64,000 nt of DNA from JADGQN01 sp035315185 (GTDB lineage Bacteria > Desulfobacterota > Syntrophorhabdia > Syntrophorhabdales > WCHB1-27). This document shows positions 49,957-59,053 of this stretch, piece by piece. The notes beneath the pieces were generated by a model that was not told the origin of the DNA, made no database searches, and saw only the letters and a list, made by a program, of their open reading frames with translations. The first letter of the stretch is position 1. Every line of letters begins with the position of its first letter. The translations under genes were made by a program, and so were the position numbers. The stretch lies in assembly GCA_035315185.1 (NCBI GenBank), contig DATFYE010000081.1:1-64000 (forward strand), written 5' to 3'.

Positions 49957-52023
49957 TCACCTCCTTACGATATAGTTTTCATAGGGGTCGACAAAGAGTT
50001 CAGCGCCCTGAGGTACGACTATCGTCGTCTTTGTTTCCTCAACGATCGCCGGGCCAGGAATCACATGTCCATGATGGAGCAAGTCCGGATTATAGCACGG
50101 GGCTTGTACAAATCCCCCGAGCTCCTTGAAATAGACGGGTCGCTTGCGCTTCAATGCCGCCGACGGGTCCTTGGGTCCGGCGGGCTGCTTCGCCAGCCCA
50201 AGAGGCGGCCTCATGCCTATCGCCTGGAGCTTAAGTGTCGCAAGAACAGTCGGCAAGGAAGGATCGGACCAACCAAACAGCGCGCGGTGCTGTTCGTGGA
50301 ACTTGCCGATCAGCTCCTTGAGCGTGGCCTCGGTGAAGGGCTCCCCGTCCTTTGTTTCCACAAGCGCAACGTCGACATCGTTGAGCTGTCCAAAGTAGCG
50401 CATCTCAGCGCCGCGGATCAGCTTCATGTCCTTGGTGGGCACTCCCTGCCGCTTCAAGATGGCTCTGCCTTCTTCTTCGAGGGACTTGAAGAGCTTCTTT
50501 ACCGCGTTGAGATCCAGCTGGTCGTCCCTGCTGTACAGGAAGCGGTTCAAAATATACTTGTAGTCGGCGAGCGATGCGCCGAAGGCACAGAATACGGCTG
50601 CCTGCCTGGGTATGTAGACCTGTTTAATGCCCAGCCTGGCGGCTACCGCCACCGCATGGACCGGCCCGGCTCCACCTCCGACGACAAGGCTGAAGTTACG
50701 GGGATCGAGCCCCTTTCTGACAGCTACCAGGAAAATCTCGTTCGACATGTTGTCTTCCACCAGGGATGCTATGGCATGGGCAGCCTCGATCGTTGCTATG
50801 CCCAGGGGCCGTGCCACCTTCGTCTCGATGACTTTTTCCGCTACTCCCTTATCTAACAGGATTGTGCCTCCCAGGAAGTAATCGGCAGGGATGTATCCGA
50901 GAACCAGATCCGCATCGGTGACCGTGGGCATTCGCCCGCCTTTGCCATAACATGCCGGGCCAGGGTCGGCGCCGGCACTTTCAGGCCCTACGTAGAGCAT
51001 GCCGCGCTCATCAAGCCGGGCAATGCTTCCCCCACCCGCGCCTATGCAGGCCACATCCACAGACTCGGATGCGTTCTTGTACTCCCCTATCTTCATGTGC
51101 GTGGTGGTAGTGATCTTGAGATCCGGCAGCATGCTCAAATCAGAGCTTGTTCCTCCCATATCGAGCACGATTGCGTTCTCAAAGCCCGCCAGCTTCCCCA
51201 GAAATTGTCCCAGCAGCGGTCCTGCGGCCGGCCCCGATCCAATCAAGAGAGAGGGGTTGTCCATAATCACGTCAGGAGAGGCGACACCGCCCGCACACGT
51301 GATGAGCAGCGATGTGCCCTTGAAGCGGGCGTCCTTCATGCGCTTCGTCAATGCCCTCAGAAAACGCGCAGTCACAGGCTTTACGTAACCCGCAATTTCA
51401 GTGGTGCTGAGCCGATCATATTCCATCCATCGCCGCAGAATATGTGACGAGAGCACGACATCCGGATACTCTTTCTTTATGATCGCAGCCGCCTGTTCCT
51501 CGTGCGAAGGGTTGATGTACGAATGCAGAAAACAGACGACAGGCACTTCGACGCCATGCTCTTTGGCCTTTTTGACCGCCTTGAGCACATCGTTTCTATT
51601 TAACGGCTTAACCACCTGTCCATCGTACTGCATCCTTTCTTCGACCCCGAAGCGCAGTTGACGGGGGATCAAGTAATCCGGAGGAGGCAGTCTAAGGTTG
51701 TAGATGTCCCTCTGCCATACCTTAGAACCTAATTCCGGTATATCTCGGAAGCCCTTGGTGTGAATCAGGCAGCACTTTGCACCCTTTTTCTCCAGGATAG
51801 CATTTGTAGACAAGGTGGTGCCGATCACCAATGCAGTCGTATCCGCCAGAATTTCTTCTGGCGTCAGCTTCCGCTGCTCAGCGAGAAGCCCGATGGAGCC
51901 CATTATGCTCTCCGATGGGTCGGCAACATTGGTTGGAAATTTGGCCGTGCTTATTTTTCGCTCTTTGTCCATCAATACAGCATCAGTAAAAGTCCCGCCC
52001 GTGTCGATGACGATTTCGAACAT
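49957..52023 (-). CDS. hyuA: HyuA-type subunit, second copy
   Basis: A 688-residue paralogue of the HyuA at 30490: MFEIVIDTGGTFTDAV, VLDMGGTSSDLSM (ATPase), CIGAGGGSIARLDE, GPESAGADPGPACYG and PTVTDADLVLGY. Its N-terminus is almost identical to the 48-codon remnant at 12607. First gene of the second hyuAB-liv-SDR operon. No GTTG-N7-CAAC operator was found upstream, so it is probably controlled differently from the first copy. Confidence 0.9.
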   Translation of the reverse strand: MFEIVIDTGGTFTDAVLMDKERKISTAKFPTNVADPSESIMGSIGLLAEQRKLTPEEILADTTALVIGTTLSTNAILEKKGAKCCLIHTKGFRDIPELGSKVWQRDIYNLRLPPPDYLIPRQLRFGVEERMQYDGQVVKPLNRNDVLKAVKKAKEHGVEVPVVCFLHSYINPSHEEQAAAIIKKEYPDVVLSSHILRRWMEYDRLSTTEIAGYVKPVTARFLRALTKRMKDARFKGTSLLITCAGGVASPDVIMDNPSLLIGSGPAAGPLLGQFLGKLAGFENAIVLDMGGTSSDLSMLPDLKITTTTHMKIGEYKNASESVDVACIGAGGGSIARLDERGMLYVGPESAGADPGPACYGKGGRMPTVTDADLVLGYIPADYFLGGTILLDKGVAEKVIETKVARPLGIATIEAAHAIASLVEDNMSNEIFLVAVRKGLDPRNFSLVVGGGAGPVHAVAVAARLGIKQVYIPRQAAVFCAFGASLADYKYILNRFLYSRDDQLDLNAVKKLFKSLEEEGRAILKRQGVPTKDMKLIRGAEMRYFGQLNDVDVALVETKDGEPFTEATLKELIGKFHEQHRALFGWSDPSLPTVLATLKLQAIGMRPPLGLAKQPAGPKDPSAALKRKRPVYFKELGGFVQAPCYNPDLLHHGHVIPGPAIVEETKTTIVVPQGAELFVDPYENYIVRR

Positions 52024-52422
52024 AGCGCCCTCCCTTCCCTAGAGTCACGGTTTGGCTTCTGCCCCATGGCAGCTTCATCTCGCACATTCTGTTACGATTA
52101 AATATCACGGATGCGCTCTCTTGATTCTGTCGCTTTGTCAATCACGTGCTTTGGATTGCTGAATGAGCTGATACAAAGCTTCGTCCATGATAGCAGCGCT
52201 AAGAGAAGCCTGTCAAGAAGTTTTTTCTTAGTCGTCGCATCCGGATAAGAGCCCAGCCTTGCTGTTCCTATTGCCTTTGTACAAGGCCATGACTGGCTCT
52301 ATGACAAACCATTCGCGGAAGGATATAAGCACTGTGATGCATCGGTCCTTAAACATCGCTGCACGCCCTGCCATACATTGGTGTGGATGGCGAATGGGTG
52401 TATGAATGAAAGAGAACTGGTA
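52024..52422. other. 399-base gap between the accessory region and the atp block
   Basis: No gene, tRNA or repeat could be recognised. A TTGACA lies at 52136-52141 on the minus strand, about 110 bases before hyuA, but no -10 box fits a 16-18 base spacing. The gap marks the right-hand end of the catabolic region. Confidence 0.4.
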
Positions 52423-53124
52423 TTAACTGATGTGGAACTCTGTAGCAGGATGGCTTGCGGTAACTATGTCTCTGTGAATGATGCTCCCGAGACCGTCCCG
52501 TGAAAGGCAAGAATCGATCCTTTCCATGATCTCATCGCAGAGAGCAACGTCCACACCCTCCATGATATCTATGGGCATGAATACATAGTTCGTCTGGGGC
52601 GTAACCTTATCCTTGCTCGACTGTCTCCAGACCCACCGCCTGGTGAGCACATCTTTCTCGTCTCTATAAATGACCTCGCCTTTTTCAGCCGTTTCCTGAT
52701 CACCACCGTCCATGGGCGTGAAGGGTTCGCCCCCCTCGGCAAAACCGAGAAAAATGTTCTCCTCAAGAGGCGCAAGATCATGGCCCCCTACAGGCACCAG
52801 ATAATCGAGGGAAATTGCATTGTATAGGTCCACGATGGGATTTACTCTCGGGAAAGGACCCCCTTTCAAGGCGCGCCGCAGAAGTGACTCAATAGAACTG
52901 AGGTACTTTGATGCGGGGATGCCTACTTTAGTAAACGCCTGCCTCCACACTCTTATGTGCGGATGGTCCTGCGGTTTTTCGTAGGGAAAATTGGTGCGGA
53001 GCCGCTCGATGACGGGCTCCAGGATGTCGTCGCCGTATTTCGTATTGTCAGTCCGGCAGATGAGGGTTCCTACAGAAAGACCCGGAAAGAGATCAAAGAG
53101 TCTCTTGGCGACGCTAAATATCAT
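52423..53124 (-). CDS. stand-alone B3/B4 domain protein
   Basis: A 233-residue protein resembling the B3/B4 tRNA-binding domain of phenylalanyl-tRNA synthetase beta. Features: IRVWRQAFTKVGIPASKYLSSIE, RVNPIVDLYNAISLDYLVPVGGHDL and DVLTRRWVWRQ, a pattern shared by free-standing B3/4 proteins. Such proteins may edit or sense aminoacyl-tRNAs, but the role of this one is unknown. It lies 76 bases after atpC in the same direction. Confidence 0.82.
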   Translation of the reverse strand: MIFSVAKRLFDLFPGLSVGTLICRTDNTKYGDDILEPVIERLRTNFPYEKPQDHPHIRVWRQAFTKVGIPASKYLSSIESLLRRALKGGPFPRVNPIVDLYNAISLDYLVPVGGHDLAPLEENIFLGFAEGGEPFTPMDGGDQETAEKGEVIYRDEKDVLTRRWVWRQSSKDKVTPQTNYVFMPIDIMEGVDVALCDEIMERIDSCLSRDGLGSIIHRDIVTASHPATEFHIS

Positions 53125-53199
53125 GATTGAAGATCAGTATTGCATAGCACCGGTGAAACAGCATGGACAAGTATCACCGATGAATCTTATGCCATGAGA

Positions 53200-53619
53200 T
53201 CACGATGAGGTTTTGGATGCTGCTGAAATCCGGGCGATGGCGCGTAGTAGAGCCAGCTCGAACAGTCTGTACTCTTTATCGTCGGAAGAGAGGCTGCTGA
53301 GCGCTGATTCAGCCCTCTCCTTTGCCCTTTTTGCCCTGTCAACGTCTATTTCATGGGCGAACTCAGCGGTTTGGAGGAGGAACGTGACCTTGTCGCTCAC
53401 CACCTCAGCGAATCCGCCACTTGTAGCAAGGTAATGTGTCTCGTTGCCTGTCATGTAATGTACCTCGCCAGGCACAATGGAGGTAAGAAAAGTTATATGA
53501 CCCGGCAGGACACCGAACTCTCCCAGGGCACCCGGAGCTTCAACCATATCGACGTCTTCTGATACCACCACCCTCTCCGGGGTGATGACTTCGAGGTGCA
53601 GCAGTTCCACGTTAGTCAC
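53200..53619 (-). CDS. atpC: ATP synthase F1 epsilon subunit
   Basis: A 139-residue subunit with the beta-sandwich LHLEVITPERVVVSEDVDMVEAPGALGEFGVLPGH and the C-terminal helical hairpin (about 88-139). It regulates and couples F1. The frame begins with GTG at 53619 and overlaps atpD by 8 bases. Last F1 gene of the operon. Confidence 0.94.
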   Translation of the reverse strand: MTNVELLHLEVITPERVVVSEDVDMVEAPGALGEFGVLPGHITFLTSIVPGEVHYMTGNETHYLATSGGFAEVVSDKVTFLLQTAEFAHEIDVDRAKRAKERAESALSSLSSDDKEYRLFELALLRAIARISAASKTSS

Positions 53620-55030
53620 CCATCAGTTTTTTGGCCTTCTCGACTGCTTCCTCGATGGTGCCCACCATGTAAAAGGCTTGCTCGGGAAGATCATCATGCT
53701 TGCCTTCGGCGATCTCTTTGAAGCCCTTGACCGTATCCTTCAGCGGCACGTATTTTCCGGGTGACCCGGTGAATGCTTCTGCGACAAAGAAGGGTTGCGA
53801 CAGAAATCTCTGAATCTTTCGTGCCCTTGCCACAGTCACCTTGTCCTCTTCGGAGAGCTCGTCCATACCGAGGATTGCGATGATGTCCTGAAGTTCCTTG
53901 TATTTCTGCAGAATCCTCTGGACCTCGCGCGCCACGGAGTAGTGCTCTTCGCCAAGCACCTTGGGATCAAGAATCCGGCTCGTTGAATCGAGAGGGTCGA
54001 CAGCCGGGTAAATACCGAGTTCAACTATCTGCCTCGAAAGGACGGTGGTTGCATCCAGATGAGCGAAGGTAGTCGCAGGGGCAGGGTCGGTGAGGTCATC
54101 TGCCGGCACGTAGATAGCCTGCACAGAGGTGATCGAACCGCGAAGCGTCGAGGTGATACGTTCCTCCAGCTCTCCGAGGTCAGTAGCCAGCGTCGGCTGG
54201 TACCCGACCGCCGAGGGCATTCTGCCGAGCAGGGCGGAGACTTCGGAATTTGCCTGCGTGAATCTGAAGATGTTGTCGATGAAGAGCAGCACGTCCTGTC
54301 CTTCTTCATCCCTGAAATATTCCGCGGCAGTGAGCGCTGTGAGGCCTACCCTAGCCCTTGCACCGGGAACCTCCGTCATCTGCCCGTATATGAGTGCCGT
54401 CTTGTCGATAACGCCCGAACCCTTCATTTCGAGCCAGAGGTCGTTGCCTTCTCTTGTGCGTTCCCCCACGCCGCCAAAAACGGATATGCCACCGTGCTGC
54501 ATGGCTATGTTGTGGATCATCTCCATGATGATGACTGTCTTGCCAACGCCTGCGCCACCGAACAGCCCCACCTTGCCGCCCTTGGGATAGGGTTCCAGAA
54601 GATCGATGACTTTGACGCCCGTCTCAAGAAGCTCGATTCTCGTGTTCTGCATGACGAGTGTTGGTGCGGGCCGGTGAATGGGGTATCTTTTTTCCGTCTT
54701 TAGAGGTGGTCCGTCGTCCACGGCCACGCCTACCACGTTAATCACCCTGCCAAGCACTTCTTTGCCAACAGGGACGGTGATGCCCTCTCCCTTGTAAGCA
54801 GCGTCCTGCCCCCGCCTTACGCCATCCGTGGTCTCCATGGCAATGCACCGGACCGTGCTGTCACCCAGATGCTGTGCGACTTCCAGGATCAGGTTTTCCG
54901 GTTTATCATTAATGGTCGGATTAGTCAGGTATACGGCCCCGTAAATAGGCGGAAGGTTGTCGGGCGGGAACCGTAAGTCCACCACAGTCCCTATGACCTG
55001 TACCACCTTCCCCGTTACTTCAGTGCTCAT
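53612..55030 (-). CDS. atpD: ATP synthase F1 beta subunit
   Basis: The 472-residue catalytic subunit: Walker A GGAGVGKTV, VFGGVGERTREGNDLWLEM, and the DELSEEDKV motif. Length and motifs are standard for a bacterial F-type enzyme. Confidence 0.97.
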   Translation of the reverse strand: MSTEVTGKVVQVIGTVVDLRFPPDNLPPIYGAVYLTNPTINDKPENLILEVAQHLGDSTVRCIAMETTDGVRRGQDAAYKGEGITVPVGKEVLGRVINVVGVAVDDGPPLKTEKRYPIHRPAPTLVMQNTRIELLETGVKVIDLLEPYPKGGKVGLFGGAGVGKTVIIMEMIHNIAMQHGGISVFGGVGERTREGNDLWLEMKGSGVIDKTALIYGQMTEVPGARARVGLTALTAAEYFRDEEGQDVLLFIDNIFRFTQANSEVSALLGRMPSAVGYQPTLATDLGELEERITSTLRGSITSVQAIYVPADDLTDPAPATTFAHLDATTVLSRQIVELGIYPAVDPLDSTSRILDPKVLGEEHYSVAREVQRILQKYKELQDIIAILGMDELSEEDKVTVARARKIQRFLSQPFFVAEAFTGSPGKYVPLKDTVKGFKEIAEGKHDDLPEQAFYMVGTIEEAVEKAKKLMGD

Positions 55031-55045
55031 CGTGATTTCCTCCTT

Positions 55046-55906
55046 CTACGCGCTTTGCAGGGCCTCTGCGCCGCCGACAATATCCATCATTTCATTGGTG
55101 ATGCTTTGCTGGCGTGTTTTGTTATAGACCAGTGTCAGGTAGGTGATCAGCTCACCGCAGTTGTTTGTAGCGTTTTCCATGGCGGCCATTCTTGCCGCAT
55201 GCTCGGAGGTCTGTGATTCGGCCAGGGCGAAGTAGATCTTGGTCTTGATGAATTGAGGGATCAACTCGTAGATGATCTCCTCCATCTTCGGCTCGTAGAG
55301 ATAATCGAGCATCTCTTCGCTCTCAGCGACTGTTATGGGAAGAAACTCCTGGAAGACGACCTCCTGCCTGACCGCTGATCTGAAGTGTGTATAAATCAAA
55401 TAGACCTTGTCGTACTCGCCGTCCATGTAGAGGTTAGTGATGTCAGACGCGATGGCATCGACCACGCCGGGGTCGACCGTCTTCACATCGATCCATTCTT
55501 TGACGGTCTGGATGTGTCTTCTCTTAAAGTAATCGCGTATCTTTTTCCCCACGAGATAGACGCCAACCTTTTCGTACTTCCCTTGATTCGTCCGAATGAA
55601 ATCCTCTACTGCTTTTCCGATATTGAGGTTAAAAGCTCCGGAGAGCCCGCGGTCCGATGCGATGGGCAGAAGCAGCACATTCTTTATCTCCTCCTTTTTT
55701 GCAAGGAGAGGGTGTGCATCTTCAGGAAGGCGCGAAGCCACGCGCCTTAAGAGCTCTTCAATTTTTCCCGCGTACGACGTGACGCGTTCAAGCGTGGTCT
55801 GTGCTCTCGCCAGCTTGGAGGCGGAGACCATCCGCATGGTCCGGGTGATCGTCTGCGTGCTTTGTATGCTGTTTATCTTTCGTCTGACATCGCGTAGTGT
55901 CGCCAT
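55046..55906 (-). CDS. atpG: ATP synthase F1 gamma subunit
   Basis: The 286-residue rotor subunit, with the N-terminal helix RDVRRKINSIQSTQTITRTM, SDRGLSGAFNLNI and the conserved C-terminal LTYNKTRQ-type stretch (LVYNKTRQQSITNEMMDIV). 15 bases before atpD. Confidence 0.96.
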   Translation of the reverse strand: MATLRDVRRKINSIQSTQTITRTMRMVSASKLARAQTTLERVTSYAGKIEELLRRVASRLPEDAHPLLAKKEEIKNVLLLPIASDRGLSGAFNLNIGKAVEDFIRTNQGKYEKVGVYLVGKKIRDYFKRRHIQTVKEWIDVKTVDPGVVDAIASDITNLYMDGEYDKVYLIYTHFRSAVRQEVVFQEFLPITVAESEEMLDYLYEPKMEEIIYELIPQFIKTKIYFALAESQTSEHAARMAAMENATNNCGELITYLTLVYNKTRQQSITNEMMDIVGGAEALQSA

Positions 55907-55917
55907 AGTTTATCTGT

Positions 55918-57426
55918 TTACGGTTTGAATTTTTCTTTAAAGGCATCCAGGGCCTTTTTCAGGCTCTCTTCCGTTGCAGGCTCGATCTGTTTTTTGTCAC
56001 GCACCGCCTTGAATAGATCCGAGTGCTCCGCCTCAATATAGGCAAGCATCTCCTTCTCGTATTTCAGGAGGGCCGACTCCGGGTACTGATCGATGTACCC
56101 GTTCGTCCCGGCGTAAAGAAGCACTATCTGCTGCTCGACTGCATAGGGCGCGTACAGATCCTGCTTGAGAAGCTCGGTCAGGCGCGATCCGCGAGCCAAA
56201 AGGGCCTGTGTAGACTTGTCCAGGTCACTGCCGAACTTGGCGAACGCAGCCATCTCTCTATACTGAGCAAGCTCCAGTCTGAGCCTGCCTGCAACCTGCT
56301 TCATGCCCTTTGTCTGTGCGTTGCCACCCACGCGCGACACGGATAAGCCTACGTTGATGGCGGGCCTGATACCGGAGTAAAAAAGTTCCGGCTCAAGATA
56401 TATCTGTCCATCAGTAATGGAGATTACGTTCGTGGGAATATATGCCGATACGTCACCTGCCTGGGTCTCAATGATCGGTAAAGCGGTGAGCGATCCTCCT
56501 CCGTGCGCATCGTCCCACTTCGAAGCCCGCTCCAGCAATCTCGAATGGAGGTAGAAGATGTCCCCGGGGAACGCTTCCCGTGCGGGTGGACGGCGGAGCA
56601 GCAAGGAGAGCTGGCGGTATGCAACAGCGTGCTTGGAGAGATCATCGTAGGCAACGAGCGCGTGCTTTCCCGTATTCATGAAGTACTCACCTATGGAACA
56701 GCCTGAAAAAGGGGCAAGGTACTGCAACGGTGCGGGGTCGCTGGCTGTTGCAGCGACAATTACCGTATATTCCATGGCGCCGTGGGCGGTCAGCACATCC
56801 ACCAGGCGCGCGACCGATGAGCGCTTCTGGCCGATCGCTACGTAAATACAGTAAACACCCTTACCCTTCTGGTTGATGATCGTATCGATGATGATGGCTG
56901 TCTTGCCGGTGCCTCTGTCACCGATGATCAGTTCTCTCTGGCCTCTCCCGATAGGGATCATGGCATCTATGGCTTTGATGCCTGTCTGGAGCGGTTCTTT
57001 TACCGGTTGTCTCACAACGACACCTGGTGCGCGCTGCTCGACGTTTCTGAATTCTTTGGTCTCAATGGGGCCTTTTCCATCAAGCGGGTTGCCGAGCGCG
57101 TCGACCACCCTGCCGATAAGTGCTTCGCCCACAGGCACCTGGGCAATCCTTGAGGTCCTCTTGACGAGGTCACCCTCTTTTATGTCGTAGTCCTGACCGA
57201 AGACGACCACACCGACATTATCCTCCTCCAGGTTGAGAACCATGCCCTCGATATTGTGCGGGAACTCCACGAGCTCTCCTGCCATGGCATTCTCAAGGCC
57301 GTAAATGCGCGCGATGCCATCACCCACGGAAATGACCGTGCCGGTCTCCTGGAGGTCGATCTCCCTCTCGAAGCCCGCTATCTTCTGTTCTATGATCCTG
57401 CTTATTTCGTCTGCTTTAACCGCCAT
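55918..57426 (-). CDS. atpA: ATP synthase F1 alpha subunit
   Basis: The 502-residue non-catalytic nucleotide-binding subunit: Walker A GDRGTGKTA (about 169-177), the arginine-finger region SISDGQIY-like (VISITDGQIYLE) and GIRPAINVGLSVSRVGG. Length is standard. Confidence 0.97.
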   Translation of the reverse strand: MAVKADEISRIIEQKIAGFEREIDLQETGTVISVGDGIARIYGLENAMAGELVEFPHNIEGMVLNLEEDNVGVVVFGQDYDIKEGDLVKRTSRIAQVPVGEALIGRVVDALGNPLDGKGPIETKEFRNVEQRAPGVVVRQPVKEPLQTGIKAIDAMIPIGRGQRELIIGDRGTGKTAIIIDTIINQKGKGVYCIYVAIGQKRSSVARLVDVLTAHGAMEYTVIVAATASDPAPLQYLAPFSGCSIGEYFMNTGKHALVAYDDLSKHAVAYRQLSLLLRRPPAREAFPGDIFYLHSRLLERASKWDDAHGGGSLTALPIIETQAGDVSAYIPTNVISITDGQIYLEPELFYSGIRPAINVGLSVSRVGGNAQTKGMKQVAGRLRLELAQYREMAAFAKFGSDLDKSTQALLARGSRLTELLKQDLYAPYAVEQQIVLLYAGTNGYIDQYPESALLKYEKEMLAYIEAEHSDLFKAVRDKKQIEPATEESLKKALDAFKEKFKP

Positions 57427-57430
57427 AATT

Positions 57431-57973
57431 CTACTCCTTCATGATCCGTTCGTTCAGGATCTCAAGCTGCCGCCTGACAGTCCCGTCGATCCTCAAACCA
57501 CCGATTACAACCTTGACCCCCCCAATCAACGCTCTATCCTCAGTTACGGCAAGTTCCACCTTCTTCTGCAGCCTCTGACTCAGGGCAGCCTCAATGCGCG
57601 CCCTGGCATCGCTCGCAAGTGGATAGGCCGTATAAAGAACGCCTTTGGCCCGCCCTTCCTTTTCATCAACCAATGCCGCGTATTCCTCTTTGACGAGTGG
57701 CAAATAGGTGATCCTGTTCTTCTCAAGGAGCATCTGGATCGTGCCTGCGACGGTGGAGCTTATACCAAGGAGGCGCACCACTTCGGAAAGCAGATCCCTT
57801 CGTTTCGCCATTTCGATCAGCGGGAGCATAAGGGTGGTTTTCAGTCTCGGTTCTCCTTCAACGAGTTTAAGGAGCGCGTCCAGCTCGCCCAGATACTTTC
57901 TGTAGTTGCCGTCTTTTTCCCCGGCCCCGAACAGAGCCTTTGCATACCGTCTTGCAATCGAGTGGCTTATCAA
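57431..57973 (-). CDS. atpH: ATP synthase F1 delta subunit
   Basis: The 180-residue stator subunit: ISHSIARRYAKALF and the C-terminal VIGGLRIDGTVRRQLEIL (GGLVxxIDGSxR-like). Overlaps atpF by 4 bases (ATGA). Confidence 0.93.
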   Translation of the reverse strand: MISHSIARRYAKALFGAGEKDGNYRKYLGELDALLKLVEGEPRLKTTLMLPLIEMAKRRDLLSEVVRLLGISSTVAGTIQMLLEKNRITYLPLVKEEYAALVDEKEGRAKGVLYTAYPLASDARARIEAALSQRLQKKVELAVTEDRALIGGVKVVIGGLRIDGTVRRQLEILNERIMKE

Positions 57974-58470
57974 TGTTCTTGGCCTCTCTGCCCTCGCAGG
58001 CTTTCAATAAACTCATCGACCATCTTGTTGTGATCCTCTTCCTTGAAGATCTGTCTGACTGCAGTCTCAGCATCCTGTAAAGTCCGACGCGCTATCTGGG
58101 CCTGTACCGCAGTCATTGCGTCTTTCATCTCCTGATCATAGGCAAGTTGCGCTTGCCGCTGGATGCGCTCGGCCAAGGAATGAGCTTCGGCCACTATTTT
58201 CGATTTTTCTTGTTCAGCCTCTTCGGTGACTGCTCTGCGGAACGCTTCCATCTCTTGATCAAGTCCGGCAAGTTTGGCCTCGTAAGTTTTCTTAAGGCCT
58301 TCAGCCTCTTTGAGCAAGCGATCTGCTTCGTCGATTTTTTCTTTGACGGCATTGCGCCGGTTCTGCAAAAAATCCTTGAAGGGCTTCGCCGCGAACTTGA
58401 GCAAAATCCCCAGCATGACAGCAAAGTTCAGGAGCTTTACAAGGAATGACCAGGGTTCCGGCAGTGTCAT
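57970..58470 (-). CDS. atpF: ATP synthase F0 b subunit
   Basis: A 166-residue stator protein: N-terminal membrane helix (LLNFAVMLGILLKFAAKPF) and a long charged coiled coil rich in Glu, Lys and Ala that reaches F1. Overlaps b' by 1-3 bases at ATGA. Confidence 0.9.
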   Translation of the reverse strand: MTLPEPWSFLVKLLNFAVMLGILLKFAAKPFKDFLQNRRNAVKEKIDEADRLLKEAEGLKKTYEAKLAGLDQEMEAFRRAVTEEAEQEKSKIVAEAHSLAERIQRQAQLAYDQEMKDAMTAVQAQIARRTLQDAETAVRQIFKEEDHNKMVDEFIESLRGQRGQEH

Positions 58471-58895
58471 CAGCCACCCCTCCTAAGTATACGTGCGACT
58501 ACCTCTTGCGAGAGCCGGTCAGCCTCACCTGATAACCGTTGAAGAGCAGCATCGCTTTCAGCCTTGACCCGTTCCTTCATCTTATCCAGCTCGGAGGTAA
58601 GCTCTCGCCTTGCCTCTTCAATTACTTTCATCGATGCGGTCTGGGCCTCTTTCACCGTGGCTTCCCGAGAATCGAGAATCGGGCGCCTGCGTTCCCTGGC
58701 GCTATCCTCGTAACTTTTCTCGATCTCTGCGGCCTGCCTGTTGTCCTCCTCTACCTTCTCGGAGAGTGCCTGTATGAACGCTCGGCGCCTGGCCAGGGCT
58801 TTGAGCACGGGCTTGAAAAGAAGGAAGTTGAGCAGGATGAGGAGAATGATAAGATTAGCGAATTGGACAAGGATGGTATAATTAAAGTCAAGCAA
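58470..58895 (-). CDS. atpF': ATP synthase F0 b' subunit
   Basis: A 141-residue second b-type subunit: N-terminal helix FNYTILVQFANLIILLILLNFLLF-type (about 3-26) and a charged coiled coil. The frame has no ATG; TTG at 58895 with GAGG 9 bases before it is the likely start. Opens the operon b'-b-delta-alpha-gamma-beta-epsilon; subunits a and c (atpB, atpE) are absent and must lie elsewhere. Confidence 0.85.
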   Translation of the reverse strand: MLDFNYTILVQFANLIILLILLNFLLFKPVLKALARRRAFIQALSEKVEEDNRQAAEIEKSYEDSARERRRPILDSREATVKEAQTASMKVIEEARRELTSELDKMKERVKAESDAALQRLSGEADRLSQEVVARILRRGG

Positions 58896-59053
58896 GTCTC
58901 ATATCCTCTGCCTGAAAGAATAGCCCCGCACAGCCGCTTCACATTTTAGCCGGCATGGGAGCCTGCTACGGTAAGACCTTGAAATTTACTACAAAAAGGT
59001 CCCCCGGCGCAAGGTTTTTTTAGCGCATGTGGGGAAATGTGTGCTTTCCCGCC

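Noticed and set aside
49771..50856. 361-codon plus-strand open frame
   Set aside because: Antisense to the second hyuA-hyuB pair.
59032..59050. GGGAAA/TTTCCC hairpin after parB as a terminator
   Set aside because: Only a 6-bp stem, and no U-run follows on the minus strand.
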